From: RZYY01 sp036794825
GTDB lineage: Bacteria > Bacteroidota > Bacteroidia > Bacteroidales > 4484-276
DNA: 64,000 nt
Assembly (NCBI GenBank): GCA_036794825.1
Contig: DAIRGA010000008.1
Location: forward strand, 1 to 64,000
Direction: 5' to 3'
Shown: piece by piece, positions 33,339 to 42,190 of the stretch
Numbering within the stretch: position 1 is the stretch's first letter
How the letters are laid out: the number at the start of each line of letters is the position of its first letter
Notes under the pieces: model-generated
Seen by the model: the letters and a program-made list of their open reading frames with translations, nothing else
What the model was told of the DNA's origin: nothing
The model's database searches: none
Made by a program: the position numbers and the translations under genes

Positions 33339-34262
33339 ATGATTAAAATTCTACCTCTTATTAATGTTTTCATCTTTGTTATTACCTCAAATTCGATTTG
33401 CCAGATGAAGGATACCATTGTCACTATTCACTCATTTGAGTCCAAGTATGTTATTCCCCGAAGAGTAGATATCTGGTTGCCAGCTGGTTATCTTAACAAC
33501 CCTGAAAGTAGGGTGCCGGTAATTTACATGCACGATGGTCAAAATCTATTTGACGCAGACCTGGCTTTTGGTGGTGAAGCGTGGGGTGCTGATTCTACGA
33601 TTAAAAGAATGGTCAACCAGGGTTTAATTCCCGAAATGATCGTGGTGGGTATTTGGAACACCCGTTTTCGTTTTACGGAATATATGCCCCCGAAACCATT
33701 TGTTTTGCTTCAACCTGAAATGCAGGAAATGCTGGTTGATGAATATGAAGGATATCCTGATGGCGATGACTACCTGAAGTTTATTGCTTCAGAGCTAAAA
33801 CCTTTTATTGATCAGAATTTCAGGACGTTGCCGGGAATGGAAACAACGCTGATTATGGGTTCCAGCATGGGCGGTTTAATTTCGGCTTATGCCATGTGCG
33901 AATACCCTGATGTGTTCGGGCGGGCCGGTTGTCTTTCCACCCACTGGATTGGTAGTCTGGAAGGCGATTTTGATGAGTTTTCGGATGCGATGGTGATTTA
34001 CATGACACAAAACATGCCTGCTCCGGGTAAACATAAGTTTTATTTCGATTTTGGGTCGCTGGGGCTCGATTCACTGTATCGTCAGCACCAGGCCAAAATT
34101 GATACAGTAATGATGTCGGTCGGCTATACTTTTGGGAAAGACTGGACAACAAAGAATTTTACACGGCAGGATCACAACGAGAGATCATGGCGCTCCAGGC
34201 TCAACGTACCTCTGTTGTTTCTGGCCGGAAAAGAAAATCCGGATAATCCTGCCTGCAAATAG
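33339..34262 (+). CDS. Secreted alpha/beta-hydrolase, putative esterase family
   Basis: 307 residues with an N-terminal signal segment (about 1-21). Fits the esterase D/Fes-like alpha/beta-hydrolase family: VIYMHDGQNLFD (oxyanion strand), a nucleophile elbow LIMGSSMGGLIS with Ser176, and a DYLKFIASELKPFID helix before it. Family members hydrolyse carboxylic esters such as feruloyl or siderophore esters or sugar acetates; the substrate is unknown. The C-terminal histidine of the triad would be H in RQDHNERSW. Monocistronic, divergent from the thioredoxin-like gene. Confidence 0.88.
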   Translation: MIKILPLINVFIFVITSNSICQMKDTIVTIHSFESKYVIPRRVDIWLPAGYLNNPESRVPVIYMHDGQNLFDADLAFGGEAWGADSTIKRMVNQGLIPEMIVVGIWNTRFRFTEYMPPKPFVLLQPEMQEMLVDEYEGYPDGDDYLKFIASELKPFIDQNFRTLPGMETTLIMGSSMGGLISAYAMCEYPDVFGRAGCLSTHWIGSLEGDFDEFSDAMVIYMTQNMPAPGKHKFYFDFGSLGLDSLYRQHQAKIDTVMMSVGYTFGKDWTTKNFTRQDHNERSWRSRLNVPLLFLAGKENPDNPACK

Positions 34263-34304
34263 CCTCATTCTGAGCAGAATTAACCGGATATCAATGGAAT
34301 TTGA

Positions 34305-35519
34305 TTATTTATTCTGCAAATAGCTGTCCAGTTCCTCAATAGTGCTTTCAAAGTTAAAAGCGTCATTTACAATGAAGTAGTTTCCTTTGTCGTAGGTGTA
34401 GTCGTAGGCAAATTTTGCAAATTGCAGGCGGGTATCCTCAAACGAAAACAGCTCCATAATTTCTTTCACCTGGGATGACGCCAGACAATTGGCGCGGGTG
34501 ATTTGTTTTGCGATGCTTAACTTGCTGTCTTCAAATGATTTGGAGCTAATAGATCCCATTGCTTTTGAAAAATCTGCGCTTCTCATCGGATCCTGGCATC
34601 CCTGCGGTTTGGTATCCGGCTGTGTATTATAGGTTTGAGTTTGCTCAACCTGGATTTTTTCCACCGGAACATATTCATCTTTTTCGACATTAACCTGGGT
34701 GGTGGTCTGGGTGGTTATTACCGTTGTGGTTGTTGTTGGGGCAGTGCGATCGTCAATCGAGATATTTATACCGAGGTTGTCCTGGTCTGCGCTCATGTTT
34801 ATACCAACTGTACCGCCCGTTGCACTGGTTCCTGAAGTGGTTGTGGTCTGCGTGGTTACTACCTTAGTATTTGTTGTGGGAGCAGTGCGGTCGTCAACCG
34901 AGATATTTACACCAACATTGTTTTCGTCGGCGCTCATGCTTATCCCAACTGTTCCACTCGTAGCGCTACTGCCTGTGGTAGTGGTAGTTGTGGTGGTAAA
35001 TACTTCTTGCGATTGAGTGTTTGAGGGTTTGGTACTTGGTTGAGAATTGGATGTGCCAACAGGAGCCGCCGGTGGTCGGGTAGGAGAGATTGTGGGTACC
35101 GATTTTTCGCTACTCACCGGGGCTTTAGCAGGCTCTAATGCCGGGTTTGATTTGGAAACAGGAGCGCTTTGCTGGCCGGAGACATAGGGCACCTCCGACA
35201 CTAGACCTACTGTCCAAGCTCCTTTGCTGTTCTTTTTCAATTGATAAGTCAGCTCGCTTGAGCCTTCCGGTAAGGGCATATTTCTGGAAAACTCACCCGG
35301 CAGTGCTTTGTCAAACAGCACCCTTAACTGGCAGGCACTACCCCGAAGATCGGCTGCTTTTACATTGGCAGCAGGAGTCTCGTTTTGCTTATTTCCGTTG
35401 ATAAACAGGGTAAACGTTTCGCCATTCTGCGAAAATACAATCAGATTGTGAGGTCCCTGCCCATGGCATACTCCTGCAAATGCCATGAAAATCAGTAAAT
35501 AAAGAAAAATCCTTGTCAT
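34305..35519 (-). CDS. DUF4476 protein with internal Thr-rich repeats
   Basis: 404 residues with a signal peptide (about 1-20). The N-terminal domain (about 22-115) has a beta pattern with LIVFSQNGETFTLFINGNKQN. The middle is low complexity with two 47-residue repeats (DNA copies starting at about 34741 and 34882, 141 nt apart) that contain GTVGI-MSAD and NISVDDRTAP motifs, separated by Thr-rich linkers. The last ~95 residues match DUF4476, a helical domain of unknown function found in Bacteroidota. The ATG at 35519 gives the signal peptide; the upstream Met at 35576 is not used. Function unknown; cell-surface or periplasmic location inferred. Confidence 0.85.
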   Translation of the reverse strand: MTRIFLYLLIFMAFAGVCHGQGPHNLIVFSQNGETFTLFINGNKQNETPAANVKAADLRGSACQLRVLFDKALPGEFSRNMPLPEGSSELTYQLKKNSKGAWTVGLVSEVPYVSGQQSAPVSKSNPALEPAKAPVSSEKSVPTISPTRPPAAPVGTSNSQPSTKPSNTQSQEVFTTTTTTTTGSSATSGTVGISMSADENNVGVNISVDDRTAPTTNTKVVTTQTTTTSGTSATGGTVGINMSADQDNLGINISIDDRTAPTTTTTVITTQTTTQVNVEKDEYVPVEKIQVEQTQTYNTQPDTKPQGCQDPMRSADFSKAMGSISSKSFEDSKLSIAKQITRANCLASSQVKEIMELFSFEDTRLQFAKFAYDYTYDKGNYFIVNDAFNFESTIEELDSYLQNK

Positions 35520-35662
35520 AAAAGTTTTAGTTTGTTGGTTAATCAAAAAACATTGGAAGGCAAAATTGAAACACATGATTTTGCGAAATTAGAATTTTTA
35601 CTATTTGCAAGTATTAAGCCATGCTTTGATCCTCTTAATTAATCTTAAATCAGGGTCATCAC

Positions 35663-35694
35663 TTTCGAAGGAGGGAACCTAATTTCTATTTTTG
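35663..35694 (+). promoter_or_regulatory. Promoter of the aromatic amino acid hydroxylase gene
   Basis: TTTCG at 35663-35667 and TATTTTTG at 35687-35694 are 19 nt apart and match the Bacteroidota promoter layout with one deviation in the -33 element. A strong GGAGG lies at 35720-35724, seven bases before the ATG, unusual for this phylum. Confidence 0.6.
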
Positions 35695-35730
35695 AGGCCT
35701 GATTTGCTAAACTATTAATGGAGGAAATTT

Positions 35731-37464
35731 ATGATGGAAATGAATGAAGTACTTGACAAATTGCCGCGGCATCTCCTCAGTCTTGTGATTGACCAGCCTT
35801 ACAACGACTATACGGAGCAGGATCATGCTGTCTGGAGGTATGTTATGCGTCAGAATGTAGAGTACCTGAGCAAGGTAGCTTATGGCTCCTACCTTGATGG
35901 ACTAAAACGTACGGGCATCGTTATCGAAAGGATTCCTCACATGTACGGCATGAATCGCATCCTGAAGGAAATCGGTTGGGCAGCAGTTGCAGTGGATGGT
36001 TTTATTCCTCCCGCAGCATTTATGGAGTTTCAGGCTTACAACGTACTTGTAATAGCTGCTGACATCCGGCCTATTGACCAGATTGAATACACACCAGCGC
36101 CGGATATTATCCACGAAGCTGCCGGCCATGCACCCATCATCGCTGATCCGATCTATTCGGCCTATTTAAGCAGGTTTGGCGAAATTGGAGCAAAAGCATT
36201 TTCATCGGCCAGGGATTACACGCAATATGAAGCCATCCGGCACCTTTCTATCCTGAAAGCCGATCCCTATTCCTCCAGAGACTCCATCGAACTGGCTGAA
36301 AGGCATCTGGCAGAAATTGAGAAAAATATGGGCAATCCTTCGGAAATGGCGCTCCTGCGTAATCTTCACTGGTGGACGGTTGAATATGGCCTGATCGGAG
36401 ATCTGAAGAAGCCCAAAATCTATGGCGCCGGCCTGCTCTCATCCATTGGTGAAAGTTACAGTTGCCTGAAGGATGAAGTACTTAAACTTCCCTATTCGAT
36501 CGAGGCCGTGAACTATAGTTTTGATATTACAACCCGTCAGCCGCAACTGTTTGTTACACCAAATTTCGATCATCTCACCGGGGTTCTGGAACAGTTTACC
36601 AGTTTTATGGCTTTCAGAAGGGGCGGGCTTTACGGAGTGCAATCTGCCATCAATTCAGGAAATGTGGGTACCTGTGAGTTCAGTTCGGGGCTTCAGGTTT
36701 CCGGTGTTTTTAACGAAGTGCTGGCCGAAGGAACGCAACCTGTTTACCTTCGGACCAATTCGCCCTCCCAGCTTGCATGGAATGGGAAACAACTGCCCGG
36801 CCATGGAAAGGATTACCATGCGCATGGCTTCGGCTCGCCGGTAGGGAAATTTAAAGGCTCTGGCATTCCACCTGAATTTCTTTCGGCTAATGAGCTGGAA
36901 ACGATGGGAATTATCTCTGGGAAAAAAGTGCGGATAGATTTTGAAAGCGGCGTTGTGGTCACCGGAATGCTGGACAAAATTCTGAGTCAGAGGAACTCCA
37001 ACCTGCTATTTACCTTTAGCGATTGCCTCGTAACGTATAAAGATAAAGTTCTGTTCGAGCCTTCCTGGGGCAGATTCGATATGGCAGTTGGCGAAAAAAT
37101 ATCCTCAGCCTACTCTGGCCCGGCCGATCCAGATGCTTTTGATTACTCGTTCCTGGCGCCAAAGGAAAAAACCCACAAACTCATTCATACTCCTGAAGTG
37201 TTAAATTTGCACAGAATGTATGGCTTTACCCGTCAATACAGGGAATCCGGAACTGAAATCTCGCATCTCTTTTCGTTCTGGCGAGATGTAAAACACAGCT
37301 ACCCGGATGAATGGCTGCTCCCGCTTGAGATACTCGAAATAGCGACCAAATCCGGTTATGACGATCTTGCGGACGAAATAAGGATCTATCTTATCGAAAA
37401 ACAGCAACAGGATGCCTCACTTGTCAACCTGATAAGTAATGGATTGAGCCTGGTGGATAAGTAG
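35731..37464 (+). CDS. Aromatic amino acid hydroxylase, long form
   Basis: 577 residues. The catalytic domain of tetrahydropterin-dependent phenylalanine-type hydroxylases is present in the first ~290 residues: HEAAGH with iron ligands His128 and His133, and Glu218 in HWWTVEYG. The enzyme hydroxylates Phe, Tyr or Trp with oxygen. It lacks an N-terminal ACT domain. The C-terminal half (about 290-577) is not part of the classical enzyme: it contains SGLQVSGVFNEVL, LPGHGKDYHAHGFGSP and a helical end, and occurs in long forms of Bacteroidota. Its role is unknown. A pterin-dependent enzyme implies some oxygen exposure. Monocistronic. Confidence 0.9.
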   Translation: MMEMNEVLDKLPRHLLSLVIDQPYNDYTEQDHAVWRYVMRQNVEYLSKVAYGSYLDGLKRTGIVIERIPHMYGMNRILKEIGWAAVAVDGFIPPAAFMEFQAYNVLVIAADIRPIDQIEYTPAPDIIHEAAGHAPIIADPIYSAYLSRFGEIGAKAFSSARDYTQYEAIRHLSILKADPYSSRDSIELAERHLAEIEKNMGNPSEMALLRNLHWWTVEYGLIGDLKKPKIYGAGLLSSIGESYSCLKDEVLKLPYSIEAVNYSFDITTRQPQLFVTPNFDHLTGVLEQFTSFMAFRRGGLYGVQSAINSGNVGTCEFSSGLQVSGVFNEVLAEGTQPVYLRTNSPSQLAWNGKQLPGHGKDYHAHGFGSPVGKFKGSGIPPEFLSANELETMGIISGKKVRIDFESGVVVTGMLDKILSQRNSNLLFTFSDCLVTYKDKVLFEPSWGRFDMAVGEKISSAYSGPADPDAFDYSFLAPKEKTHKLIHTPEVLNLHRMYGFTRQYRESGTEISHLFSFWRDVKHSYPDEWLLPLEILEIATKSGYDDLADEIRIYLIEKQQQDASLVNLISNGLSLVDK

Positions 37465-37549
37465 TTCCATATTTTCTAATGAGCGATTCGGGGTGTTTGT
37501 ATTGAAAGCTCTAAAATGCCTGAAGTTAATCATTCACAATCTTTTATCG

Positions 37550-37581
37550 TTTCGCCGGCTACCCGGTTTAACTTACATTTG
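37550..37581 (+). promoter_or_regulatory. Promoter of the CLC channel gene
   Basis: TTTCG at 37550-37554 and TACATTTG at 37574-37581, 19 nt apart, fit the Bacteroidota -33/-7 pattern; the ATG is 36 nt downstream. Confidence 0.6.
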
Positions 37582-37616
37582 TCCTGGTTTAAACTTCAAT
37601 CATTAATAATAAGAAG

Positions 37617-39392
37617 ATGAATCTGAACTCGGTACCTGGAAAGATCATGGACTGGCGGGTCAGGAAGATAAGGGATTCTCACTTTGTCATCTTTCTGAGT
37701 GTTATCATCGGGTTGGGAGCGGGATTTTCAGCATTTCTTCTCAAGTATTTCGTTTTCAACATAAAATACTGGTTAACAGACTTTTTTGATAAATCAACCC
37801 AAAACATCTGGTACATTTTGTATCCTGGCGTTGGAATTTTGATAACCGTGCTGATTGTCAGGTATCTGATTAAAGATCACACCGAGCATGGCATTCCCCG
37901 GATTTTATATGTGATCTCAAGGCTCGATGGTAAAATGAAATGGCGTAAATATTTTTCTTCCATGCTCGGAAGCTCATTCACCGCAGGTTTTGGAGGATCC
38001 ATCGGGCTGGAGTCGCCGATTATTGCTGCCGGAGCCTCGATTGGGTCGGGAATTAGCCAGCGGCTCAAACTTAACTACAAAAACACGATCCTGCTCATCG
38101 GATGTGGCGCCGCCGGTTCGATGGCTTCCATATTTACAACACCAATTGCTGCAGTTGTTTTTGGCCTCGAAGTGCTGATGCTTGATCTTACCACTGCTTC
38201 AATTATCCCCCTGCTGATTGCCTCAGTGACCGGCGCCATCACAGCAAAACTTCTCCTTTCGGAAGACATCCTTATTCATTTTGCCGTAACCCAGCCTTTC
38301 GAGGTCAGTTCCCTTCATTTTTACATTTTTTTGGGCATTTTGTGTGGAATGGTCTCGCTATACTTCAGTTGGATGCACCATGCTATCCGGCGAAGGTTCA
38401 GCAAAATTACCAGTCTAACCACGCGACTGATTGTGGGTAGCCTGGCACTAGGTATCCTGATCTACCTATTCCCACCGCTTTACGGCGAAGGGTATAGTTC
38501 GATCAAGCTGATTATCACCGGCAATACCGACCAACTGCTGAACAACACCTTTCTATACACTTACCGGGATATCTGGTGGGTATTTATCCTGTTCATCGTG
38601 TTTTTGGTAATGCTCAAAGTTATGGCAACAACGCTGACTACCGAAGCCGGAGGAATTGGCGGAATATTTGCCCCGTCAGCGGTTATGGGCGGTTTTACCG
38701 GCTTTGCGCTTGCCAGGTTAATCAATCAGTTTGACTTTTTTCGCCCACTCCACGAAGCCAATTTCACCCTGGTCGGAATGGCTGCTGTACTTGGCGGGGT
38801 GCTACATGCTCCGCTTACCGCGATTTTTCTGATTGCCGAAATGACCAACGGTTACGAGTTAATCGTGCCACTGATGCTCACCACTTCCATCGCATTTATT
38901 ACTGTGAAAATTTTCAGCCCTCACTCCATTTTCACCAAACAATTGGCCGAGCAAGGCAACCTGCTGACGCACAATAAGGACAAAACCGTGCTTACCCTGC
39001 TAAGTGTGAAGAAGGTGATTGACAACGACCTGATGACAATTGCCCCGGAAAAAACTCTGGGTGATCTTACCAAATTGATAATGAAGTCAAAACGCAATAT
39101 TTTTCCGGTGATAGAAGGACGGAACAATTATGCAGGGCTTGTGGACATGGACGATGTCCGGCATGTGATGTTCGACCAGGAGCGATACAACGACCCTATC
39201 ACCAAATACATGATCCAGGCAAAGGAGCACGTTTCGACTTCCGAGCCAATGGAAAGCGTGATGGAAAAGTTCAGGCGAACCGGTTATTTCAACTTGCCGG
39301 TGATTGATAATGGAAAATATGTGGGGTTTGTTTCGCGTGCCAACATATTCAATGCTTACCGGCAGGTGCTGAAGGATGTGACCATCGAATAA
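37617..39392 (+). CDS. CLC-family chloride channel/antiporter with CBS pair
   Basis: 591 residues. About ten to twelve membrane helices in the first ~440 residues with the CLC signatures EHGIPR (about 90), GFGGSIGLESP with the gating Glu132, the intracellular proton Glu185 in FGLEVLML, and GGIFAPS (about 352). Both glutamates suggest Cl-/H+ exchange rather than a pure channel. The C-terminal ~130 residues form two CBS domains (VKKVIDNDLMTIAPEKTL and KYMIQAKEHVSTSEPMESV) that may bind nucleotide. It helps with acid stress or ion balance. Monocistronic. Confidence 0.95.
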   Translation: MNLNSVPGKIMDWRVRKIRDSHFVIFLSVIIGLGAGFSAFLLKYFVFNIKYWLTDFFDKSTQNIWYILYPGVGILITVLIVRYLIKDHTEHGIPRILYVISRLDGKMKWRKYFSSMLGSSFTAGFGGSIGLESPIIAAGASIGSGISQRLKLNYKNTILLIGCGAAGSMASIFTTPIAAVVFGLEVLMLDLTTASIIPLLIASVTGAITAKLLLSEDILIHFAVTQPFEVSSLHFYIFLGILCGMVSLYFSWMHHAIRRRFSKITSLTTRLIVGSLALGILIYLFPPLYGEGYSSIKLIITGNTDQLLNNTFLYTYRDIWWVFILFIVFLVMLKVMATTLTTEAGGIGGIFAPSAVMGGFTGFALARLINQFDFFRPLHEANFTLVGMAAVLGGVLHAPLTAIFLIAEMTNGYELIVPLMLTTSIAFITVKIFSPHSIFTKQLAEQGNLLTHNKDKTVLTLLSVKKVIDNDLMTIAPEKTLGDLTKLIMKSKRNIFPVIEGRNNYAGLVDMDDVRHVMFDQERYNDPITKYMIQAKEHVSTSEPMESVMEKFRRTGYFNLPVIDNGKYVGFVSRANIFNAYRQVLKDVTIE

Positions 39393-39438
39393 TCTGCCTT
39401 TTTTTATCCCGATCGCGGCTATGCCACAGCCATAATCT

Positions 39439-39446
39439 TAATTTTG
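39439..39446 (+). promoter_or_regulatory. -7 element of the FemAB-like gene
   Basis: TAATTTTG matches TAnnTTTG and lies 36 nt before the chosen ATG at 39483; it overlaps the longer upstream reading frame and so decides the start. Confidence 0.6.
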
Positions 39447-39482
39447 CAGCGTATTGCTTTTCATACATCGCAACCGGCAGAA

Positions 39483-40538
39483 ATGACAAACAAAGAAGGA
39501 GAGCTAAAAATCGTAACCAAGGTGGATGATGCGATTATCCCTGAGTGGAATCGTTTTGTCCAGTCGCATCCCCGTGGATCGGTGCTCCAGAGTTGGTTTG
39601 CCTGGAAGCTGTTCAGTCAGACCAAGAATTTCCGACCTGTTTTTATTGCTTGTCTGGACGAAAAAGGCAGTTTTGCCGGTCTTTTACTCGGTGTTATCAT
39701 TCGGGAGACAAGCTACGTAAAATCCTTGTTTTCGTCACGACTTGTGGTTTATGGCGGCCCTTTGGTGGATGAAACAAATCCTCAACCAAGACAAATTTTT
39801 AAAAAGCTATTGGATACACTGATTGCCAGAACCAGTCATCGGGCAATATTCACTCAGTTCAGGGCTTCCTATGATCTGTCTCCTTATGCTGATTTGTTTC
39901 AGCAGTTTGATTTTGAATGGGTTCCCCGGATCAACCTGCTGATTGACACGACCAACAAAGACTCCGTTAACCACGGTCTCTCCCACACACGCAGGCGGCA
40001 GATAAAAAAATCTCTTTACGGTGGAGCAAAGATCATCCAGCCCGTTACCCTCGGACAAGTGCGTCAGTTTTACGAAATCCTGCGCGACCTGTACCGTCAC
40101 AAAGTACGAAAACCACTGCCAGACTGGAGTTTCTTCGAGTCATTCTTTTACCTGATTCAGAATCAACCTCATGGTAAATATTTTCTGGTCGAATTTAACC
40201 AAAAAATCATTGGCGGAATCATGTCACCCTATATGGCCGGAAAATCAGTTTTTGAATGGTACGTTTGCGGACTTGATGCAGAATACCGTGATAAGGGAAT
40301 TTTCCCTTCAGTGCTGGCTACCTGGGCGGCTATAGAGCATGCTTCAGCATCAAAATGCCCAATCTTCGACTTTATGGGTGTCGGAAAACCTGACGAGCCT
40401 TATGGGGTCAGGGATTTTAAAATGAGATTTGGGGGCACGGTGGTCAACTATGGCCGTTACATACGGATTAACAACCACTTAAAATATGCAATCGCAGAGC
40501 TGGGGTATAATTTTTTAACGTGGCTGAAGAAAGTTTGA
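39483..40538 (+). CDS. FemAB/GNAT-fold aminoacyl- or acetyltransferase
   Basis: 351 residues with the FemAB-related double acyltransferase fold: N-terminal domain with SHPRGSVLQSWFAWKLFSQ, then HTRRRQIKKSLYGG (about 167-180), and a C-terminal domain with GKYFLVEFNQKIIGGIMSPYMAGKSVFEWYVCGLD and FDFMGVGKPDEPYGVRDFKMRFGG. Relatives attach amino acids to peptidoglycan precursors or modify exopolysaccharide; this one is followed by sugar-transferase and YjbH-like genes, so a surface-glycan role is plausible. Substrate unknown. Confidence 0.82.
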   Translation: MTNKEGELKIVTKVDDAIIPEWNRFVQSHPRGSVLQSWFAWKLFSQTKNFRPVFIACLDEKGSFAGLLLGVIIRETSYVKSLFSSRLVVYGGPLVDETNPQPRQIFKKLLDTLIARTSHRAIFTQFRASYDLSPYADLFQQFDFEWVPRINLLIDTTNKDSVNHGLSHTRRRQIKKSLYGGAKIIQPVTLGQVRQFYEILRDLYRHKVRKPLPDWSFFESFFYLIQNQPHGKYFLVEFNQKIIGGIMSPYMAGKSVFEWYVCGLDAEYRDKGIFPSVLATWAAIEHASASKCPIFDFMGVGKPDEPYGVRDFKMRFGGTVVNYGRYIRINNHLKYAIAELGYNFLTWLKKV

Positions 40539-40593
40539 CAATTGGCTTTAGATGGGTTGGTAATTTGTTATTTTCGCACCCAAATATTTTACA

Positions 40594-42132
40594 ATGAATA
40601 AACGGCTATTCCTTGTTTCTGCTGATATTCTGTTTCTGACCATTTCTTTCCTGTTTTTTGCCTGGATCAAACCAGCCACTGCAGCCGTTGTTCTTCCAAA
40701 GTATATCAAGCCTTTTGTTTTTTTTCTTCTGATTTGGATCATTGCCTCTCTCACGGCGAAAAAATATGTTCCTCAGAAGTTCATGAACCGGCGGGAAATC
40801 TTCTACATCATACTGCAATCCAATTTTGCAAGCCTTGCCGTCGTTGCCATTCTAATCTATACATTCAAACTCTTTTCCGTTTCCAGGTCGCTGCTTTATG
40901 GCACTATCGTCGCAACTACCTGCCTTGAAATTCTGGCCGCATGGATGTACAATTCGGTGCTGACATCGAAGGAGATATTGCTGGAGAACGGCTTCCTGAA
41001 AACACGAAGAAGCAGCGTTCCGTATGCAGAAACGCTGACCAGACCGGCTCCCAAAAAACCGAAACCGAAGCCCGATCAGCGCGCGCACGCACTCGAATAC
41101 CTCAGGGTGATCGGGGTTGAATATGGAGAGGAGGTTAAAGAGATGATTTCGAATTACTTACTTGAAGCTTCAGGTCCAATCCAGGTTATCTCCACCACTA
41201 CACGATTTAATATTGCAGCGCTGCCTGAGAGCAAATACGACTGCCTGGTAAACCTTCACAAGATCAATGATATACGTTGGATGAACAAGTTTTTTGAAAC
41301 TGTAAACGAAAAACTTTTTGACGAAGGCATATTCATTGGCAAAGCTGAAACCTACAGCCTGCGGAAACACAGAATACTTCGAAGATACATCGTTCCGCTC
41401 AACTATTTGGTTTATACTCTCGATTTCGTTTTCAGGAGGGTTTTTCCAAAGCTTCCAGTACTTAAGCAACTTTATTTTTCATTAACCAAAGGCCGTAATC
41501 GTGTAATTTCAAGGGCTGAAACGCTTGGAAGACTTTGTTCCTGTGGCTTTGATATCCTCGAAGAAAGATACATTGGCGATGAACTTTATTTTGTCGTGAA
41601 GAAAAGCGGCGAGCCCTTCTACCCGGAAAATCCAACTTACGGGCCGCTGGTCAAGCTGAAGAGAATCGGCAAAGGAGGTCGGTTTTTCAACGTCTATAAA
41701 ATGCGCACGATGCATCCTTATTCCGAATATATCCAGCAATATGTTTATCAGATGAACGACCTGGAAGAGGGTGGTAAGTTTAAAGATGATTTCAGGGTGA
41801 GTACGCTGGGAAAGTTTTTGCGTAAATTCTGGCTCGATGAGTTGCCCATGTTGATTAATGTACTGAAGCGCGAAATGAAAATTGTCGGTGTAAGACCACT
41901 AAGTAACCATTATTATAACATGTATTCCGACGAAATGAAACAACTCAGGGTTAAATTTAAACCCGGACTTGTGCCGCCTTATTATGCTGATCTTCCGAAA
42001 ACCCTCGACCAGATTATGGAGTCCGAAAAAAAGTACCTGGAAGCTTATGAAAAAAATCCATTCTCAACCGACATGAAGTACTTCTTTCTCGCTTTCAAAA
42101 ATATTCTCTTCAAAAATGCCCGCAGCCGATAA
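40594..42132 (+). CDS. Polyprenyl-phosphate sugar transferase with unassigned middle region
   Basis: 512 residues. Residues 1-130 hold about four transmembrane helices; the C-terminal ~170 residues are the bacterial sugar transferase domain of initiating phosphoglycosyltransferases (FNVYKMRTMHPYSE, RVSTLGKFLRKFWLDELPMLINVLKREM, GVRPLS) with the active-site residues present. It would transfer a sugar 1-phosphate to undecaprenyl phosphate to start polysaccharide assembly. Between them lies a region (about 165-340: YDCLVNLHKINDIRWMNKFF, GRLCSCGFDILEERYIGDELYFVVKK) not expected in the WbaP/WcaJ layout, where a CoA-binding-like domain is usual; it looks like a degenerate methyltransferase. Its role is unknown. 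Overlaps the next ORF only if that gene starts early. Confidence 0.9.
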   Translation: MNKRLFLVSADILFLTISFLFFAWIKPATAAVVLPKYIKPFVFFLLIWIIASLTAKKYVPQKFMNRREIFYIILQSNFASLAVVAILIYTFKLFSVSRSLLYGTIVATTCLEILAAWMYNSVLTSKEILLENGFLKTRRSSVPYAETLTRPAPKKPKPKPDQRAHALEYLRVIGVEYGEEVKEMISNYLLEASGPIQVISTTTRFNIAALPESKYDCLVNLHKINDIRWMNKFFETVNEKLFDEGIFIGKAETYSLRKHRILRRYIVPLNYLVYTLDFVFRRVFPKLPVLKQLYFSLTKGRNRVISRAETLGRLCSCGFDILEERYIGDELYFVVKKSGEPFYPENPTYGPLVKLKRIGKGGRFFNVYKMRTMHPYSEYIQQYVYQMNDLEEGGKFKDDFRVSTLGKFLRKFWLDELPMLINVLKREMKIVGVRPLSNHYYNMYSDEMKQLRVKFKPGLVPPYYADLPKTLDQIMESEKKYLEAYEKNPFSTDMKYFFLAFKNILFKNARSR

Positions 42133-42190
42133 AGTTCAATCAATGAAGAACGAATTTGAAATACAATGGGGTTTAGCAGCAGAAAGCTTT

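Noticed and set aside
34267..34280. Palindrome attctg-ag-cagaat between two convergent genes as a terminator
   Set aside because: No T-run follows on either strand and the stem is AT-rich and short.
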